Assembly (NCBI GenBank): GCA_947623915.1
Contig: CANQIB010000016.1
Coordinates: forward strand, 1 to 57,128
DNA from: an uncultured Ruminiclostridium sp.
GTDB taxonomy: Bacteria; Bacillota; Clostridia; Oscillospirales; Ruminococcaceae
Direction: 5' to 3'
DNA length: 57,128 nt
Shown here: piece after piece, positions 1 to 9,200 of the stretch
Layout: the number at the start of each line of letters is the position of its first letter
How positions within the stretch are numbered: the first letter of the stretch is position 1
Notes under the pieces: generated by a model
Database searches by the model: none
The model's input: the letters and a program-made list of their open reading frames with translations, nothing else
Told to the model about the DNA's origin: nothing
Program-made: the position numbers and the translations under genes

Positions 1-13
1 ACTTATCGGATTT

Positions 14-19
14 TGTCAA
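14..19 (-). promoter_or_regulatory. Possible second -35 box at the window edge
   Basis: TTGACA occurs on the minus strand at 19-14 in the context GCTTGACA. The matching -10 box would lie beyond base 1, so the promoter cannot be confirmed. Together with the promoter at 138-166 it would form a tandem pair. Confidence 0.3.
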
Positions 20-137
20 GCACTTTTTTCATCTTTTTCAAAATTTTTTTCAAAGCCCCAAAAATGCTTGCCTCTAAGCAGGCTTCCCTCCGCTTTTATC
101 CGGCGGTTTCCTGCCCCCTCTCCGAGCGTGCTTGTCT

Positions 138-166
138 ATTATAGCACTATTTACCCGGTTTGTCAA
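138..166 (-). promoter_or_regulatory. Consensus sigma-A promoter firing off the left edge
   Basis: On the minus strand TTGACA (166-161) and TATAAT (143-138) are separated by 17 bases, a perfect match to the housekeeping consensus. The transcript would run leftward through about 130 bases with no ORF of useful size and leave the window, so the driven gene is unseen. A long untranslated leader behind a perfect promoter would suit a stable RNA or rRNA operon, but this is inference. Confidence 0.7.
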
Positions 167-274
167 CAGGTAATTTTAGACAAATGAAATCCCCAAGCCT
201 GCCATTCAAGGGACATAATGCACAATTGCTTATATACTACTATTACCCTTTATTACCTTATTTATGCAGAAAAA

Positions 275-829
275 TCAATATTTGTCACAGTTTTTCATCA
301 CTCTGTTTCGGATATACCTCAGAGTATCGTCTTCCCCGTAAAGCATAAGCATAAGCAACAGCTTGCCCAGCAGCCTTTCGGTATCGGGGTGCATCATGTA
401 ATGACTGCGGTTTTTCATAAAATATTTGAAAGGATAGGAACAGTCATAAGTATCCGGATTATACGTCTTGCTTGCGGCGACGCGATCGCAAAACATCTCC
501 ACGACATAACGCACCGGCATTTTTATACCCTCCATAGGCGCGCCGGACTTTACGCCGTAATCTGTCCAGTACTCAAAGTGGTGGCGATTTCTCCCCTTAT
601 GGTGCAGCCACGCCTCGCTTTTTCCGGTAAGATTACGCTCGACGCTGTTAGGACTTTTGCTGCCGTCGTAATATTTCACCCCGCTCAAAAATTCGCCCGG
701 AGTGTATTTTGACAGATCGTGCAAGAGTCCCTGACGGTAAAGTCCCACCCGAAAGCATAGCCGCATGACCTCCGCCTTGTGAGCGTTTATCGTATGTAAA
801 TGACCGAGAAAATTTTTTACCGTATCCAT
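275..829 (-). CDS. DUF5662 family protein
   Basis: This protein of about 184 aa belongs, by sequence pattern, to the uncharacterised DUF5662 family. Visible hallmarks are LLHDLSKYTPGEF, which resembles an HD-type metal site, WLHHKGRNRHHFEYW with its cluster of histidines, and MPVRYVVEMFCDRVAASKTY. The conserved His/Asp residues suggest a metal-dependent hydrolase-like fold, but no activity is established. The ATG at 829 is chosen because AAGG lies 9 bases upstream; a start at 838 would leave no spacing, and the longer frame to 916 would overlap the upstream gene. It is the last gene of a three-gene leftward group driven from 2112-2140. Confidence 0.8.
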   Translation of the reverse strand: MDTVKNFLGHLHTINAHKAEVMRLCFRVGLYRQGLLHDLSKYTPGEFLSGVKYYDGSKSPNSVERNLTGKSEAWLHHKGRNRHHFEYWTDYGVKSGAPMEGIKMPVRYVVEMFCDRVAASKTYNPDTYDCSYPFKYFMKNRSHYMMHPDTERLLGKLLLMLMLYGEDDTLRYIRNRVMKNCDKY

Positions 830-902
830 TTTATCCATCCTTATTTCTGATTTTTCATAAAAATAAAGCCGCAGCGGATACTGCGGCTTGCAGTTTGATA
901 AT

Positions 903-1484
903 TTATTTTGAGGCAAGCGCCGCGATCATTTCGGCGGACGTTTCCAGTCCGCAGGACGCTGTATTGACGCACAGGTCGTATATCTGCGAATCGCCCCAGT
1001 TGCGCTCGGTATAATATTTATAATGTCTGCGGCGGCCTTTGTCCTTTTGCCGGATAACGTCCAGCGCTTCTTCGGGAGTAAGGCCGTCATGCTCCACTAT
1101 TCTGTCGATACGAAACTTATCGGTGGAATGAACAAACACGTTGAAGCAGTCGTAATCGTCGCGCAGGATAAAGTCGGCGCATCTTCCGACGATAACACAG
1201 GGACCTTTGTCGGCAAGCGCCTTTATCACACGACTTTCCGCAGCGAAAAGCTGATCGGTAAGCGGTTGAGCGTACAGCCCGCTCATAGCAAGATTATACA
1301 AAAAGCTGGTGGTAGTGGTCTGCTCCACCTTTTCTATGTATTTAGGGTCAAATCCGCTTTCCTTGGCGGTCACGTCGATTATAGTCTTGTCATAATAAGG
1401 TATATCCAGCAGCTTTGACACCTTTTTTCCTATAGCGCTGCCGCCGGACGCGTATTGCCTTGAAATGGTTATTATCTTTTTCAT
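903..1484 (-). CDS. Cytidylate kinase-like family protein
   Basis: The 193-aa protein belongs to the cytidylate kinase-like family (Cytidylate_kin2 type), a P-loop kinase fold. The N-terminus ISRQYASGGSAIGKKV is the family's modified nucleotide-binding loop, GRCADFIL follows in mid-protein, and DKGRRRHYKYYTERNWG is the conserved arginine-rich segment. It is shorter than many Cmk enzymes, and these paralogs usually exist beside a true cmk, so the substrate is unknown. The start has AAAGGAAAAAC directly upstream. It lies 14 bases after the DUF6630-like gene and is probably co-transcribed with it. Confidence 0.82.
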   Translation of the reverse strand: MKKIITISRQYASGGSAIGKKVSKLLDIPYYDKTIIDVTAKESGFDPKYIEKVEQTTTTSFLYNLAMSGLYAQPLTDQLFAAESRVIKALADKGPCVIVGRCADFILRDDYDCFNVFVHSTDKFRIDRIVEHDGLTPEEALDVIRQKDKGRRRHYKYYTERNWGDSQIYDLCVNTASCGLETSAEMIAALASK

Positions 1485-1498
1485 GTTTTTCCTTTCGC

Positions 1499-2062
1499 TT
1501 ATACGTTTACCGCTCTGTCTATACTGTGACCGACGCGCATCGCGTAATCCACCAAAGTATCAAAATCGCTCAGCCGGCACGGGAATATCAGATAGCTGTC
1601 GCTGTCGATATCCAGCGCTGCGGTGCACCAACCCTTTTCTTTCCACTCTTTGTCAAGCTCTCTGCACCAATCCGGCACGGAATCTTTCTCCTTTAAGTTA
1701 TTCTCATCAAAAAACAGCGAATTGCCCTTTACCTCTTTAAGCTCGCCGAAGGAATGGAGAAAATCGCTCTTTTTCTCTTTATAATCTTCCTCGCACACAT
1801 AGCCGCAGCTTTCCAGTATATCCACCATGCCTATCCAGTAAAGCGTATCGTTATCGTCATTGTCGTCAAATCCGCGTTCATGGTATCTGATAATGTTGTC
1901 ACTATAGTATTTTTTAATGTCGGACAGACAATCCGACATCTTACCTGCGACTATTTCATCTCCTCCGGAAATTATCCGTGATATCTCCGAGAAAATAGTC
2001 TGAGGCGATAAAACCTCCGACGCGGGTCCTTTCTGACCGAACAGGATATTGAATAATCCCAT
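1499..2062 (-). CDS. DUF6630-like protein of unknown function
   Basis: The 187-aa soluble protein resembles the DUF6630 family. The pattern YWIGMVDILESCGY, then VPDWCRELDKEWKEKGW, then AALDIDSDSYLIFP is typical of that family as I recall it. No catalytic motif can be named. The ATG at 2062 is preferred over upstream in-frame codons because AGAGAGG sits 7-8 bases before it; the upstream extension (MPLTLIRNYVII...) covers the promoter. It is the first gene of a leftward operon with the cytidylate-kinase-like and DUF5662 genes. Confidence 0.65.
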   Translation of the reverse strand: MGLFNILFGQKGPASEVLSPQTIFSEISRIISGGDEIVAGKMSDCLSDIKKYYSDNIIRYHERGFDDNDDNDTLYWIGMVDILESCGYVCEEDYKEKKSDFLHSFGELKEVKGNSLFFDENNLKEKDSVPDWCRELDKEWKEKGWCTAALDIDSDSYLIFPCRLSDFDTLVDYAMRVGHSIDRAVNV

Positions 2063-2111
2063 GTGTGCCTCTCTTTCAGCCGCAGCTGCGGCTATTAAAA
2101 AATGTACTATT

Positions 2112-2140
2112 ATTATAACATAATTTCGTATCAATGTCAA
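2112..2140 (-). promoter_or_regulatory. Sigma-A promoter of the DUF6630/cytidylate-kinase-like/DUF5662 operon
   Basis: TTGACA (2140-2135) and TATAAT (2117-2112) are separated by 17 bases on the minus strand. Both boxes match the consensus perfectly. The predicted start is about 40 bases before the ATG at 2062. Confidence 0.8.
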
Positions 2141-2191
2141 CGGCATTCCGCATATATTCGGAAAATTCTGGCAGATATTGCGGCCGTGATA

Positions 2192-2220
2192 TTGACCTTA
2201 TCGAAAAAATATGCTAAAAT
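2192..2220 (+). promoter_or_regulatory. Sigma-A promoter of the HAD phosphatase gene
   Basis: TTGACC (2192-2197), a 17-base spacer and TAAAAT (2215-2220), with TGC directly before the -10 box (extended -10). It is divergent from the promoter at 2112-2140 and about 40 bases ahead of the ATG. Confidence 0.72.
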
Positions 2221-2257
2221 CTAAACATATCAATACATTTTTGTGAGGGAACTGAGC

Positions 2258-2920
2258 ATGAGCAGTATAAAAGCCGCGATATTCGACCTGGACGGAACAC
2301 TGTTGGATTCCATGTACGTCTGGGCCAAGGTGGACGAGCTGTTTTTGGAAAAAAGAGGACTTACTGCGCCGGATTTTTACGGGGTGGAATGCAGCAAACG
2401 GTCATTTCATGCGCTTGCGATATATACGATAGAATTGTTCGGCCTTTCGGAAACGCCGGAACAGGTGATGAACGAATGGATAGAGCTTGCCCGCGAGGAA
2501 TACCGCAGCGGCGTCAAATTAAAAAGAAACGCCGCCCAAACCGTGGACAGAGCGCTTGCGCTGGGGCTTAAAACCGCGGTCTGCACCTCGCTGCTGAAAG
2601 AGCTTTACACCGTTGCAATGGAAAACAACGGGCTTTCCGAGAAATTTTCCACCATAGTCAGCGCGGAAAAAGGCATATATGAAAAAAGCGACAGCGCGAT
2701 ATATCTTCATACCGCCCGGCTGCTTGACGTAAAGCCGGAAGAATGTGTATTTTTCGACGACGTCGCCGCGTCGCTTAAAGCCGCAAAGTCCGTCGGAATG
2801 ATCACCGTAGGGGTAAACGAGCCGCTCAGCAGTCAGATACCGAAAGAAATGATCAAATATTCCGATATTCTTGCAGACGACCTCTCCCCCGACATTTTCG
2901 ACAAAATAATAAGTCTATGA
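2258..2920 (+). CDS. HAD family hydrolase, beta-phosphoglucomutase-like subgroup
   Basis: This 220-aa protein of the haloacid dehalogenase superfamily most likely dephosphorylates a small phosphorylated metabolite. Motif I is FDLDGTLLDS near residues 8-17 (nucleophile Asp and acid/base Asp), motif II is the T-S of AVCTSLLKE, and motif IV is VFFDDVAASLKAAK. A helical cap of about 65 residues follows motif I, as in subfamily IA. The frame is open from a GTG at 2243, but the ATG at 2258 has GAGGGA 7-8 bases upstream and places motif I correctly. It is monocistronic, between its own promoter and a strong hairpin terminator. The substrate cannot be read from sequence. Confidence 0.85.
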   Translation: MSSIKAAIFDLDGTLLDSMYVWAKVDELFLEKRGLTAPDFYGVECSKRSFHALAIYTIELFGLSETPEQVMNEWIELAREEYRSGVKLKRNAAQTVDRALALGLKTAVCTSLLKELYTVAMENNGLSEKFSTIVSAEKGIYEKSDSAIYLHTARLLDVKPEECVFFDDVAASLKAAKSVGMITVGVNEPLSSQIPKEMIKYSDILADDLSPDIFDKIISL

Positions 2921-2949
2921 CAATTACAAGGAATGAACGCATAAAATTT

Positions 2950-2977
2950 GGGCTGCCAAGCGGCAGCCCTTTTTGTT
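2950..2977. terminator. Bidirectional rho-independent terminator
   Basis: GGGCTGCC, loop AAGC, GGCAGCCC, then TTTTTGTT. It lies between the convergent HAD and DUF378 genes; the minus strand side also has an A/T-rich flank. Confidence 0.9.
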
Positions 2978-3212
2978 AATCTTTTATCTCGTGACCCTCT
3001 TTTGATGTTTCCACAAGTTCATTGCGCTTGAAAAACAGCGAAATGCACCAAATCGCCGAAAGCGCAACTATTATATAAAGTATCCTGCTTATCACAGTTT
3101 CGCTTCCGCCGAATGCCCACGCGATAAGATCAAACTGGAACAGTCCGACAAGACCCCAGTTTATACCGCCTATAAGCAGAATAAAAAGTGCAATCTTATC
3201 CATCATAGCCAT
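2976..3212 (-). CDS. DUF378 small membrane protein
   Basis: This 78-aa protein has two hydrophobic helices, roughly residues 5-30 and 40-62, and matches the DUF378 family: the segment LLIGGINWGLVGLF is its signature. Function is unknown; members are small inner-membrane proteins found in many Firmicutes. The N-terminus MAMMDKIALF leaves alternative starts at codons 3 and 4; the first ATG has GGAAGG a few bases upstream. The gene overlaps the terminator tail of the convergent HAD gene. Confidence 0.88.
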   Translation of the reverse strand: MAMMDKIALFILLIGGINWGLVGLFQFDLIAWAFGGSETVISRILYIIVALSAIWCISLFFKRNELVETSKEGHEIKD

Positions 3213-3411
3213 TTACCTTCCTTCCGTGGCGTTAAAAACGCCTTGCTTTTGCATATCGGACAGCCATTGTGTTAAACTATCCCTATATATTGTGAACCGA
3301 TTTCAAACGTTTATTCAGTCCTATTCAATTGGATATTATACACAATTTCACGAAAATTTGTTGATTTTTTGCAGCATATTTTACAAAAGATAAAAAAAGA
3401 GTAAAAAACAG

Positions 3412-3440
3412 TTGACAAATCAGTTTAATTCGTGTAAAAT
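3412..3440 (+). promoter_or_regulatory. Promoter of the tRNA cluster
   Basis: TTGACA (3412-3417), 17-base spacer, TAAAAT (3435-3440). Transcription would begin about 50 bases ahead of the first tRNA. The preceding 3213-3411 stretch is AT-rich with no gene seen. Confidence 0.85.
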
Positions 3441-3499
3441 ATATTACTGTCAGGTCGGACAAAAGAAGTTGGTAATGTGAAGTCCGAAAATGATAAAAC

Positions 3500-3575
3500 G
3501 GAAGTTTAGCTCAGCTGGGAGAGCATCTGCCCTACAAGCAGAGGGTCATAGGTTCGAGCCCTATAACTTCCACCA
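3500..3575 (+). tRNA. tRNA-Val (anticodon TAC)
   Basis: Acceptor GGAAGTT pairs with AACTTCC; the anticodon arm is TCTGC-CCTACAA-GCAGA giving TAC; the T arm contains GGTTCGAGCC; CCA is encoded. It is the first of four tandem tRNAs. Confidence 0.95.
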
Positions 3576-3578
3576 TTT

Positions 3579-3655
3579 GGCCTGGTAGTTCAGTTGGTTA
3601 GAACGCCGCCCTGTCACGGCGGAGGTCGTGGGTTCGAGTCCCATCCAGGTCGCCA
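3579..3655 (+). tRNA. tRNA-Asp (anticodon GTC)
   Basis: Acceptor GGCCTGG pairs with CCAGGTC (one G-T); the anticodon arm CCGCC-CTGTCAC-GGCGG gives GTC; T-loop GGTTCGAGTCC; CCA is encoded. It starts 3 bases after tRNA-Val. Confidence 0.95.
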
Positions 3656-3669
3656 TTTTTTTGTTTTCT

Positions 3670-3745
<76 letters not shown>

Positions 3746-3748
3746 TAT

Positions 3749-3824
3749 GCGGATTTAGCTCATCCGGTAGAGCGCCACCTTGCCAAGGTGGAGGTAGCGA
3801 GTTCGAGCCTCGTAATCCGCTCCA
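3749..3824 (+). tRNA. tRNA-Gly (anticodon GCC)
   Basis: Acceptor GCGGATT pairs with AATCCGC; the anticodon arm CCACC-TTGCCAA-GGTGG gives GCC; T-loop AGTTCGAGCCT; discriminator T and CCA are encoded. It is the last tRNA of the cluster; no clear terminator follows before the convergent hydrolase gene. Confidence 0.95.
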
Positions 3825-3867
3825 TTTCGCGTCGTGGAAATATTCACGGCGTTTTTATTTTGCCTTT

Positions 3868-4935
3868 TTATTTTATCGAATTTTCAAAAAATTCGTTTAT
3901 ACTCTCAAACATAGCCTTATCCAGCTCGCCGGAAAGGTTTTTGTCTATCTGCGAATAAAATTCTTCCTTTGCCTCGTCCGTCGGCTCCGTGCCGTATCGC
4001 TCGCAAAGCGCGAGGTATTCTTCGCCGAGGCTTTCGGCGTATTTTACCGCTCTGTCGGAGAAGAAAACGTCGTTGTGACCTCTGTTCTTTACCGTGATAA
4101 ACTGAGCGTCGGGGTTTGTCACCGAATCCTTATGTGCGATTATGCCCGCGCCCGTGGGAGATACCGTAGCGTCGTTTTCTCCGTGTATCACCATTATCGG
4201 TATCTGCGAGGAATTTATGCCGTCGACGGCGGAAAGCCCCGCCTTATCTCCGAAAGCCGCGGTATTGTATATTTGTAAAAACGGCGTTTCCAACATCGCA
4301 AGCGGTGTGCTCATCAGGCGGCCGGCAAATTCTCCCAGCATTTCGGCAGGCTCGTTGTAGCCGGAAAAGCTGACGGCGGATTTTACATCGTGGTCGGTCC
4401 CCAACACCGCCGCGACCGCATATCCTCCCCAACTGTGACCGATAAGCACCTTGGGCAGGGAGGAAAGAACCGAGGAATTTTCGGCATAGGTAAGCGCGGC
4501 GTCAAGGTCAATAGCGGACTGCACAAGCCCGACCGTGCCTTTGCCGTCACTGGAGCAGCTGCCGGTGTTGTCGTAAGCCATCACGCGCCACCCGCGGTCA
4601 ACGAAATATTTTATTATGCTTATATATTCCTCCGCGCCGCCGCCCAGTCCGTGGGACAATACGACCAGACCTTTATCATTCTCGCCGCCGTATATGCAGC
4701 CGCGCAGCGTGTTGCCGCCGGAACGAAAGCTGACGGGAGTTCGCGAGTATTCGCCGGATATATCCGAGTACAGGGGATATATCGAGTATTCGGGTAGCTC
4801 TCCGCGATCGAAAAACACTTTGATAAAATATCCGACGGTGACGGCGGATACGGTCACATAAAGCGTAAATATCACGGTAAAAGTAACTATCAAGGTTTTA
4901 AAAAGCATTTTATGCTGTTTTTTGTTGCCGGACAT
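3868..4935 (-). CDS. Membrane-anchored alpha/beta hydrolase
   Basis: This protein of about 355 aa has one N-terminal membrane helix (roughly residues 10-38) followed by an extracytoplasmic alpha/beta hydrolase domain. VVLSHGLGGGAEEY supplies the oxyanion loop, LIGHSWGGYA is the nucleophile elbow with Ser, MVIHGENDATVSP carries the likely catalytic Asp, and KNRGHNDVFF the catalytic His. It resembles the alpha/beta fold hydrolases annotated as esterases or serine aminopeptidases (Hydrolase_4). The substrate is unknown. The ATG at 4935 has AGAGGA a few bases upstream; the frame extends to 4986 without a ribosome binding site. It is divergent from galM. Confidence 0.82.
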   Translation of the reverse strand: MSGNKKQHKMLFKTLIVTFTVIFTLYVTVSAVTVGYFIKVFFDRGELPEYSIYPLYSDISGEYSRTPVSFRSGGNTLRGCIYGGENDKGLVVLSHGLGGGAEEYISIIKYFVDRGWRVMAYDNTGSCSSDGKGTVGLVQSAIDLDAALTYAENSSVLSSLPKVLIGHSWGGYAVAAVLGTDHDVKSAVSFSGYNEPAEMLGEFAGRLMSTPLAMLETPFLQIYNTAAFGDKAGLSAVDGINSSQIPIMVIHGENDATVSPTGAGIIAHKDSVTNPDAQFITVKNRGHNDVFFSDRAVKYAESLGEEYLALCERYGTEPTDEAKEEFYSQIDKNLSGELDKAMFESINEFFENSIK

Positions 4936-5078
4936 ATATATCCTCTTTTCGTTCCAAAGCATATTCTGAGCCGAACGGTCTGCCATGCGGCAAAAAACGA
5001 CCTCTTACAGCTATGATAACATTATATCGCCGAAAAGTCAATCACTATTTCCGTACCGTGTCCGAGGCGCGAAAACTC

Positions 5079-5108
5079 TTGACAAGTACGCGGCGGTTTT
5101 GGTATAAT
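5079..5108 (+). promoter_or_regulatory. Promoter of galM
   Basis: TTGACA (5079-5084), 18-base spacer, TATAAT (5103-5108): both boxes are consensus. The leader before the ATG is about 70 bases. Confidence 0.85.
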
Positions 5109-5187
5109 TATATCCAAGGAAAGACAGCGTTTGCAGGTCGGCTTATGCTGTTTATTTATCGTAAAAAAGGAAAAAGAGGTAATTATT

Positions 5188-6219
5188 ATGGGTACGGCAA
5201 AAAATGCTTGGGGCAGTCACGACGGAAAGGACTGTTTCCTTATCACGCTGGACAACGGAAAGCTCACAGCGTCATTCACAAATTACGGCGGCGCGGCGGT
5301 CAGCCTTACAGTCCCCGACAAATACGGCAGCAAGACCGACGTTTTGTTGGGATACGACGACCTTGACGGATATGTAAACGGCAAAAGCTGTCAGGGCGCT
5401 CTCATCGGCAGATATGCGAACCGTATCGGCGGAGCGAAATTCACTCTCGGCGGAAAAGAGATAAAGGTAGCCGCAAACGACAACGGAGTAAATCACCTGC
5501 ACGGGGGCAATATCGGCTTTGATAAAAAGGTGTGGGAGATAAAGGAAATAAAAGACGGGGAAGAGCCGTCCGTTACTTTTTCTTACACCAGCCCCGACGG
5601 TGAGGAAAACTATCCCGGCACGGTGCAGCTCGACGTGACCTACACGCTCAAAGGAAACGCGCTGGAGATAGCTTACAACGCGGTAAGCGACAAAGACACC
5701 GTTATGAACTTTACCAACCATTCCTATTTCAACCTTGCGGGCAAGGGCGATATACTGAAACATACCGCGAGGATATTCGCGGAGCAGTACACTCCCGTTG
5801 ACGAATTGCTTATCCCTACCGGCGAGATCGCCGACGTAAAGGGAACGCCTTTTGATTTCACCGAAGAAAAACGGATAGGCGAGGATATAGACAGCGGCGC
5901 GCTTCCCGGCGGATATGACCACAACTATGTACTCGGCACTTCTTTCGGCACCAGAAAGGCGGCGGAGATATACGATCCCGTAAGCGGCAGGCTCATGACG
6001 GTCTACACCGATATGCCCGCGATACAGTTTTATATCGGCGGCGGCATAACCGAAGAACCCGGCAAGAAAGGCACTAAGCTGTTTAAGAACGCGGGACTTT
6101 GCCTTGAAAGCCAGTTTTGCCCCGATACGCCGAACAAGCCCGATTTCAAGCCCTCCTGCGTTTATAAGGCAGGGGAGAAGTACACTTCGGTGACAAGCTA
6201 CATCTTTTCCGTAAAGTAA
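5188..6219 (+). CDS. galM: Aldose 1-epimerase (mutarotase)
   Basis: The 343-aa protein is a galactose mutarotase-like enzyme that interconverts the alpha and beta anomers of aldoses. Family hallmarks are GRYANRIGGAKF, NHLHGGNIGFD (first catalytic His), NHSYFNLAG (second His), DHNYVL, and LCLESQFCPDTPN carrying the catalytic Glu. No signal peptide is seen, so it is cytoplasmic. The ATG at 5188 follows AAAAGAGG with a 7-8 base gap; an in-frame TTG at 5131 is rejected. It is a single-gene unit with its own promoter and terminator, in a carbohydrate-active background that also includes an AGE-family epimerase at 46.1-47.3 kb. Confidence 0.92.
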   Translation: MGTAKNAWGSHDGKDCFLITLDNGKLTASFTNYGGAAVSLTVPDKYGSKTDVLLGYDDLDGYVNGKSCQGALIGRYANRIGGAKFTLGGKEIKVAANDNGVNHLHGGNIGFDKKVWEIKEIKDGEEPSVTFSYTSPDGEENYPGTVQLDVTYTLKGNALEIAYNAVSDKDTVMNFTNHSYFNLAGKGDILKHTARIFAEQYTPVDELLIPTGEIADVKGTPFDFTEEKRIGEDIDSGALPGGYDHNYVLGTSFGTRKAAEIYDPVSGRLMTVYTDMPAIQFYIGGGITEEPGKKGTKLFKNAGLCLESQFCPDTPNKPDFKPSCVYKAGEKYTSVTSYIFSVK

Positions 6220-6239
6220 ACTTACGAAACTCAAAACAA

Positions 6240-6266
6240 CCGCCCGACGGAGTGTCCGTCGGGCGG
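6240..6266. terminator. Bidirectional rho-independent terminator after galM
   Basis: CCGCCCGACGG, loop AGTGT, CCGTCGGGCGG: an 11-bp perfect stem followed by TATTTTAAT on the plus strand and TTGTTTTG on the minus strand. It separates galM from the convergent nucleotidase gene. Confidence 0.9.
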
Positions 6267-6296
6267 TATTTTAATTATTAAACGCTTTGGCGTTTT

Positions 6297-9200
6297 TTAG
6301 TTTTTGCCGTCGCGCTTGAGCTTTCTGCTCAGCGGCATTGCCGCAGCGGCACAGCCTGAAAGTATCAGGGTGATAAGCACGGCACCGCCGATAGGACGAC
6401 CCGTGTCGGGGTTTTCGTCAGGAGTGCTGTCGGGCTTGCTGTTTTCGGGCTTGCTGTTTTCGGGCTTGCTGTTTTCGGGTTTGCTGTCTTCTTGCTTGCC
6501 GGCGATCTCAGCAGCCGCCTTGTCAACTATCTCCTGCATTTGCTGTATGCCCGGGGTAAGAGAAGCGTTCAGCTTATCGTATATTGCCGCCAGTTCATCA
6601 TAGTCGATATAGTCCACGCCGAAATAATCGTCGCTTAAAAGCAGCGAATACCATTCGTCGGTTGCCTCCATCTCATCCGCATATACCGATTTGAGGGAAT
6701 CCAGCGAGTTTTTAAGCACCTCGTCTATCTCTTCAACGTACTTGCTCAGATCTGCGCCGGACTCTTTTTCCATATCGCTCAGCTTTGCTTTAAAGTCGGC
6801 GGCTGCGGCATTAAGACCGTTATCCGAATTGCCGGTAAACAGCCCTGTCACAGCATACAGGAACTTGTTTACGCCGTCGTAGATATATTCGTCGAGCGCA
6901 TCGTCATCTATCGTTTCCTTATCCACCTCTTCGGATACACCGTCCGCGTCTTTTTGAAGAGCTTGGAGCAGTATGTCGCGCGTTTTGGCTAACTCATCCT
7001 CGCTGACATTGGACAGCTTGTCGGAATAATCCTTGATTATCTTGTCGAAAGTATCGGGAATTATCTCAAGCAGCAGCGTGAGGTTTTCGTCCTCGCAAAA
7101 TGCCCGCGTTATTTCGCGTGATTTGCTGATATATTTAGATATCGCCTCTTGAGCGGCGTCAACGTCGGTGTAGTTTTGCAATACCTCAAAAATGGCGTTA
7201 TACGCTTCATCGGAAAGCCTCAAATATTCTGCGGCTTCCTCGTCGGTGATGTATTTGTAGCCGCCGAGATATTTGTTATCCCACTCGTGCTGGTCGTAGG
7301 AATAAGCCTTGCTTGCCTCGACGTACATCTTGTCTTCGTAGACATCTATGTCTTCGAGAATTTCATCTGCGTCCATTCCCACTAACACGCCTGCCAGTAT
7401 ATGCGCAAGACTTTCAGTAGCGGCTTTAGTCACTCCCGCCTTAGCCTCTGTCTTGACTTCGTCGGGTGTGTATTTCAGCGCGTCTATCGTTTCATGGTAA
7501 TACTTTCTGCTATCTTCCTGTCGGAGCGACACTTCGCCTATTTTGATCCTGCCTTCGTAGTCTTTCTTATATTCATCGACGTCCTCGGCGGTACTCAAAC
7601 TTTTGAGCAATTTTTCCGCAGAAACAATAAAGTTGTCCAGACTGTTCAGATAGCTTTCTTTCCTATCGTCGTCGAGGTATTCAAAACCTTTTACGGTCTC
7701 CTTGCTTTCCTCCGCCTTTTCTTTAAGATAAGCTATCGCGTCGTCGATATAATCCTCGATTTCGGGATCGTAGGTAGGAAGATCCTCGGCGGTAAAGGAA
7801 AGGCTGTAGTTCCAGGGCTTGGTAGTAACCGTACCGGAGCCGGAATAGTTGTTGGTATATACCGGCGTACCGTCTGCGGATTCATTAAGGAAAAAGGTAT
7901 GCGCGCCGCGTGATACTGTTACCGTGATATTGCCGTCCTCGTCGGTGACTAACGGCTGCGTTTCGCCGCCGTCAATGCTGAGGTTTACCTTTACATTGGG
8001 CTGCGGAGTCTTGCCGTCGGACGCCAGCACGGGTATCTTTACGGTATAGGTTTCGGGCGATTTGTCATTGTATATCTTTATGCGTTCGCCGCCGGAATTG
8101 TAGTTCAGCGTTACAGAATCCTCGGTCAGAAGGTTTATATAGTCGGTTATGAGCTGATCCTCGCCGCCGAGCTCACCCAGCTTTTGTGAGCCGAGTTTTG
8201 CAAAGGTGCCGCCGACATAGCCGTTGGTGGCAAGCAGCAGCTTGGTGGAAGTGTCGGAAAGGTCAAGCGTTTTGCCGTCATCCGTCGTTATCTCTACCAC
8301 TTTGCTTCCCGCCTCGGCGGAGGGATCGTAAGTGTAGCTGAATCCGCTTACCTGCATAAAGCTGCCGCTGACGCGCTCTCTTTTGATCAATCCCGTTTCG
8401 TCCTGACCTGTCATGGTAAGACCTGTCTCCAACGCCGCTTTGAGCTGCGCGGGAGTTACCGTGTATACCTCCACCATGTTGCCGTGGTTGAAAGCGTTCA
8501 ACACGTCGCCGCGTGTTACTCTGCCATAAGGGAGCGAAGCCGAAATTCCGCCGCCGTTTTCAACCGCAATGACCGGCAGGGAAAGCTCGTTCTGCTCGGC
8601 GAATTTTTTCGCGTACTCCGCAAAAGCGTCGGTGACAAAATCGCCGTAGCTAGTTTCAACTATACGCGGCTCGGAATAGTCATAATAAATGTTACCGCCC
8701 CAAAGAGGTGTTTCATTGTAGCACAGCGTCTCGCCGAGTATTTCTTCCTGCTCCGCTTTTATATCGTCCAGCGCTTTCTGCACCTTTTCGGCGGTCGCCT
8801 TGCCGTCGTCGGTAAGCTGATATTCGCTTGCCTGAGCCGCGGTGAGTACATCGCCGCTTGCGCTGACAGCTTCGCCGTCAAAGGTTATCTCCAGCTTTCC
8901 GATAGCGGTGGAATTAACTCCCGTCTGTACTATCGGCACGGAAACGTCGCCGCGCACATACGACTCATTTTCTACCGTATGGCTGTGTCCGTCGATGACC
9001 GCGTCGACCTCGGACAGCTCGCTGTCAGACAGCGCGTCCAAAAGATCCTTGCTGGTGCATTTAACGGCAGCCTCATTATTACCGAGATGGCTTATGATGA
9101 CGATAGCGTCCGTCTCATCCTTTAAAGCCTCTATCTGCTCCTTGGCGGCGGCAGCCTCGTCGGTAAAGCTGACTCCCGCCAGCTTTTCGGGATTTGCGGT

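Larger units (their letters stand above)
1..274. other. Intergenic region at the left edge, no gene seen
   Basis: No convincing coding region lies here. It is AT-rich and carries a consensus promoter on the minus strand plus a second TTGACA box, both pointing off the left edge (listed separately). No clear terminator is visible for the minus-strand gene that ends at 275. Confidence 0.6.

Noticed and set aside
5021-5041. TTGACT and TATAAT on the minus strand as the promoter of the membrane-anchored hydrolase
   Set aside because: The two boxes are only about 9 bases apart, too close for a sigma-A promoter.
5272-6234. A 320-codon minus-strand open frame opposite galM
   Set aside because: It lies entirely inside galM and its start region is within the terminator-side spacer; no ribosome binding site.
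6421-6487. Short direct repeats as a CRISPR array
   Set aside because: Units are 15 bp, contiguous and in frame with a protein; there are no spacers.
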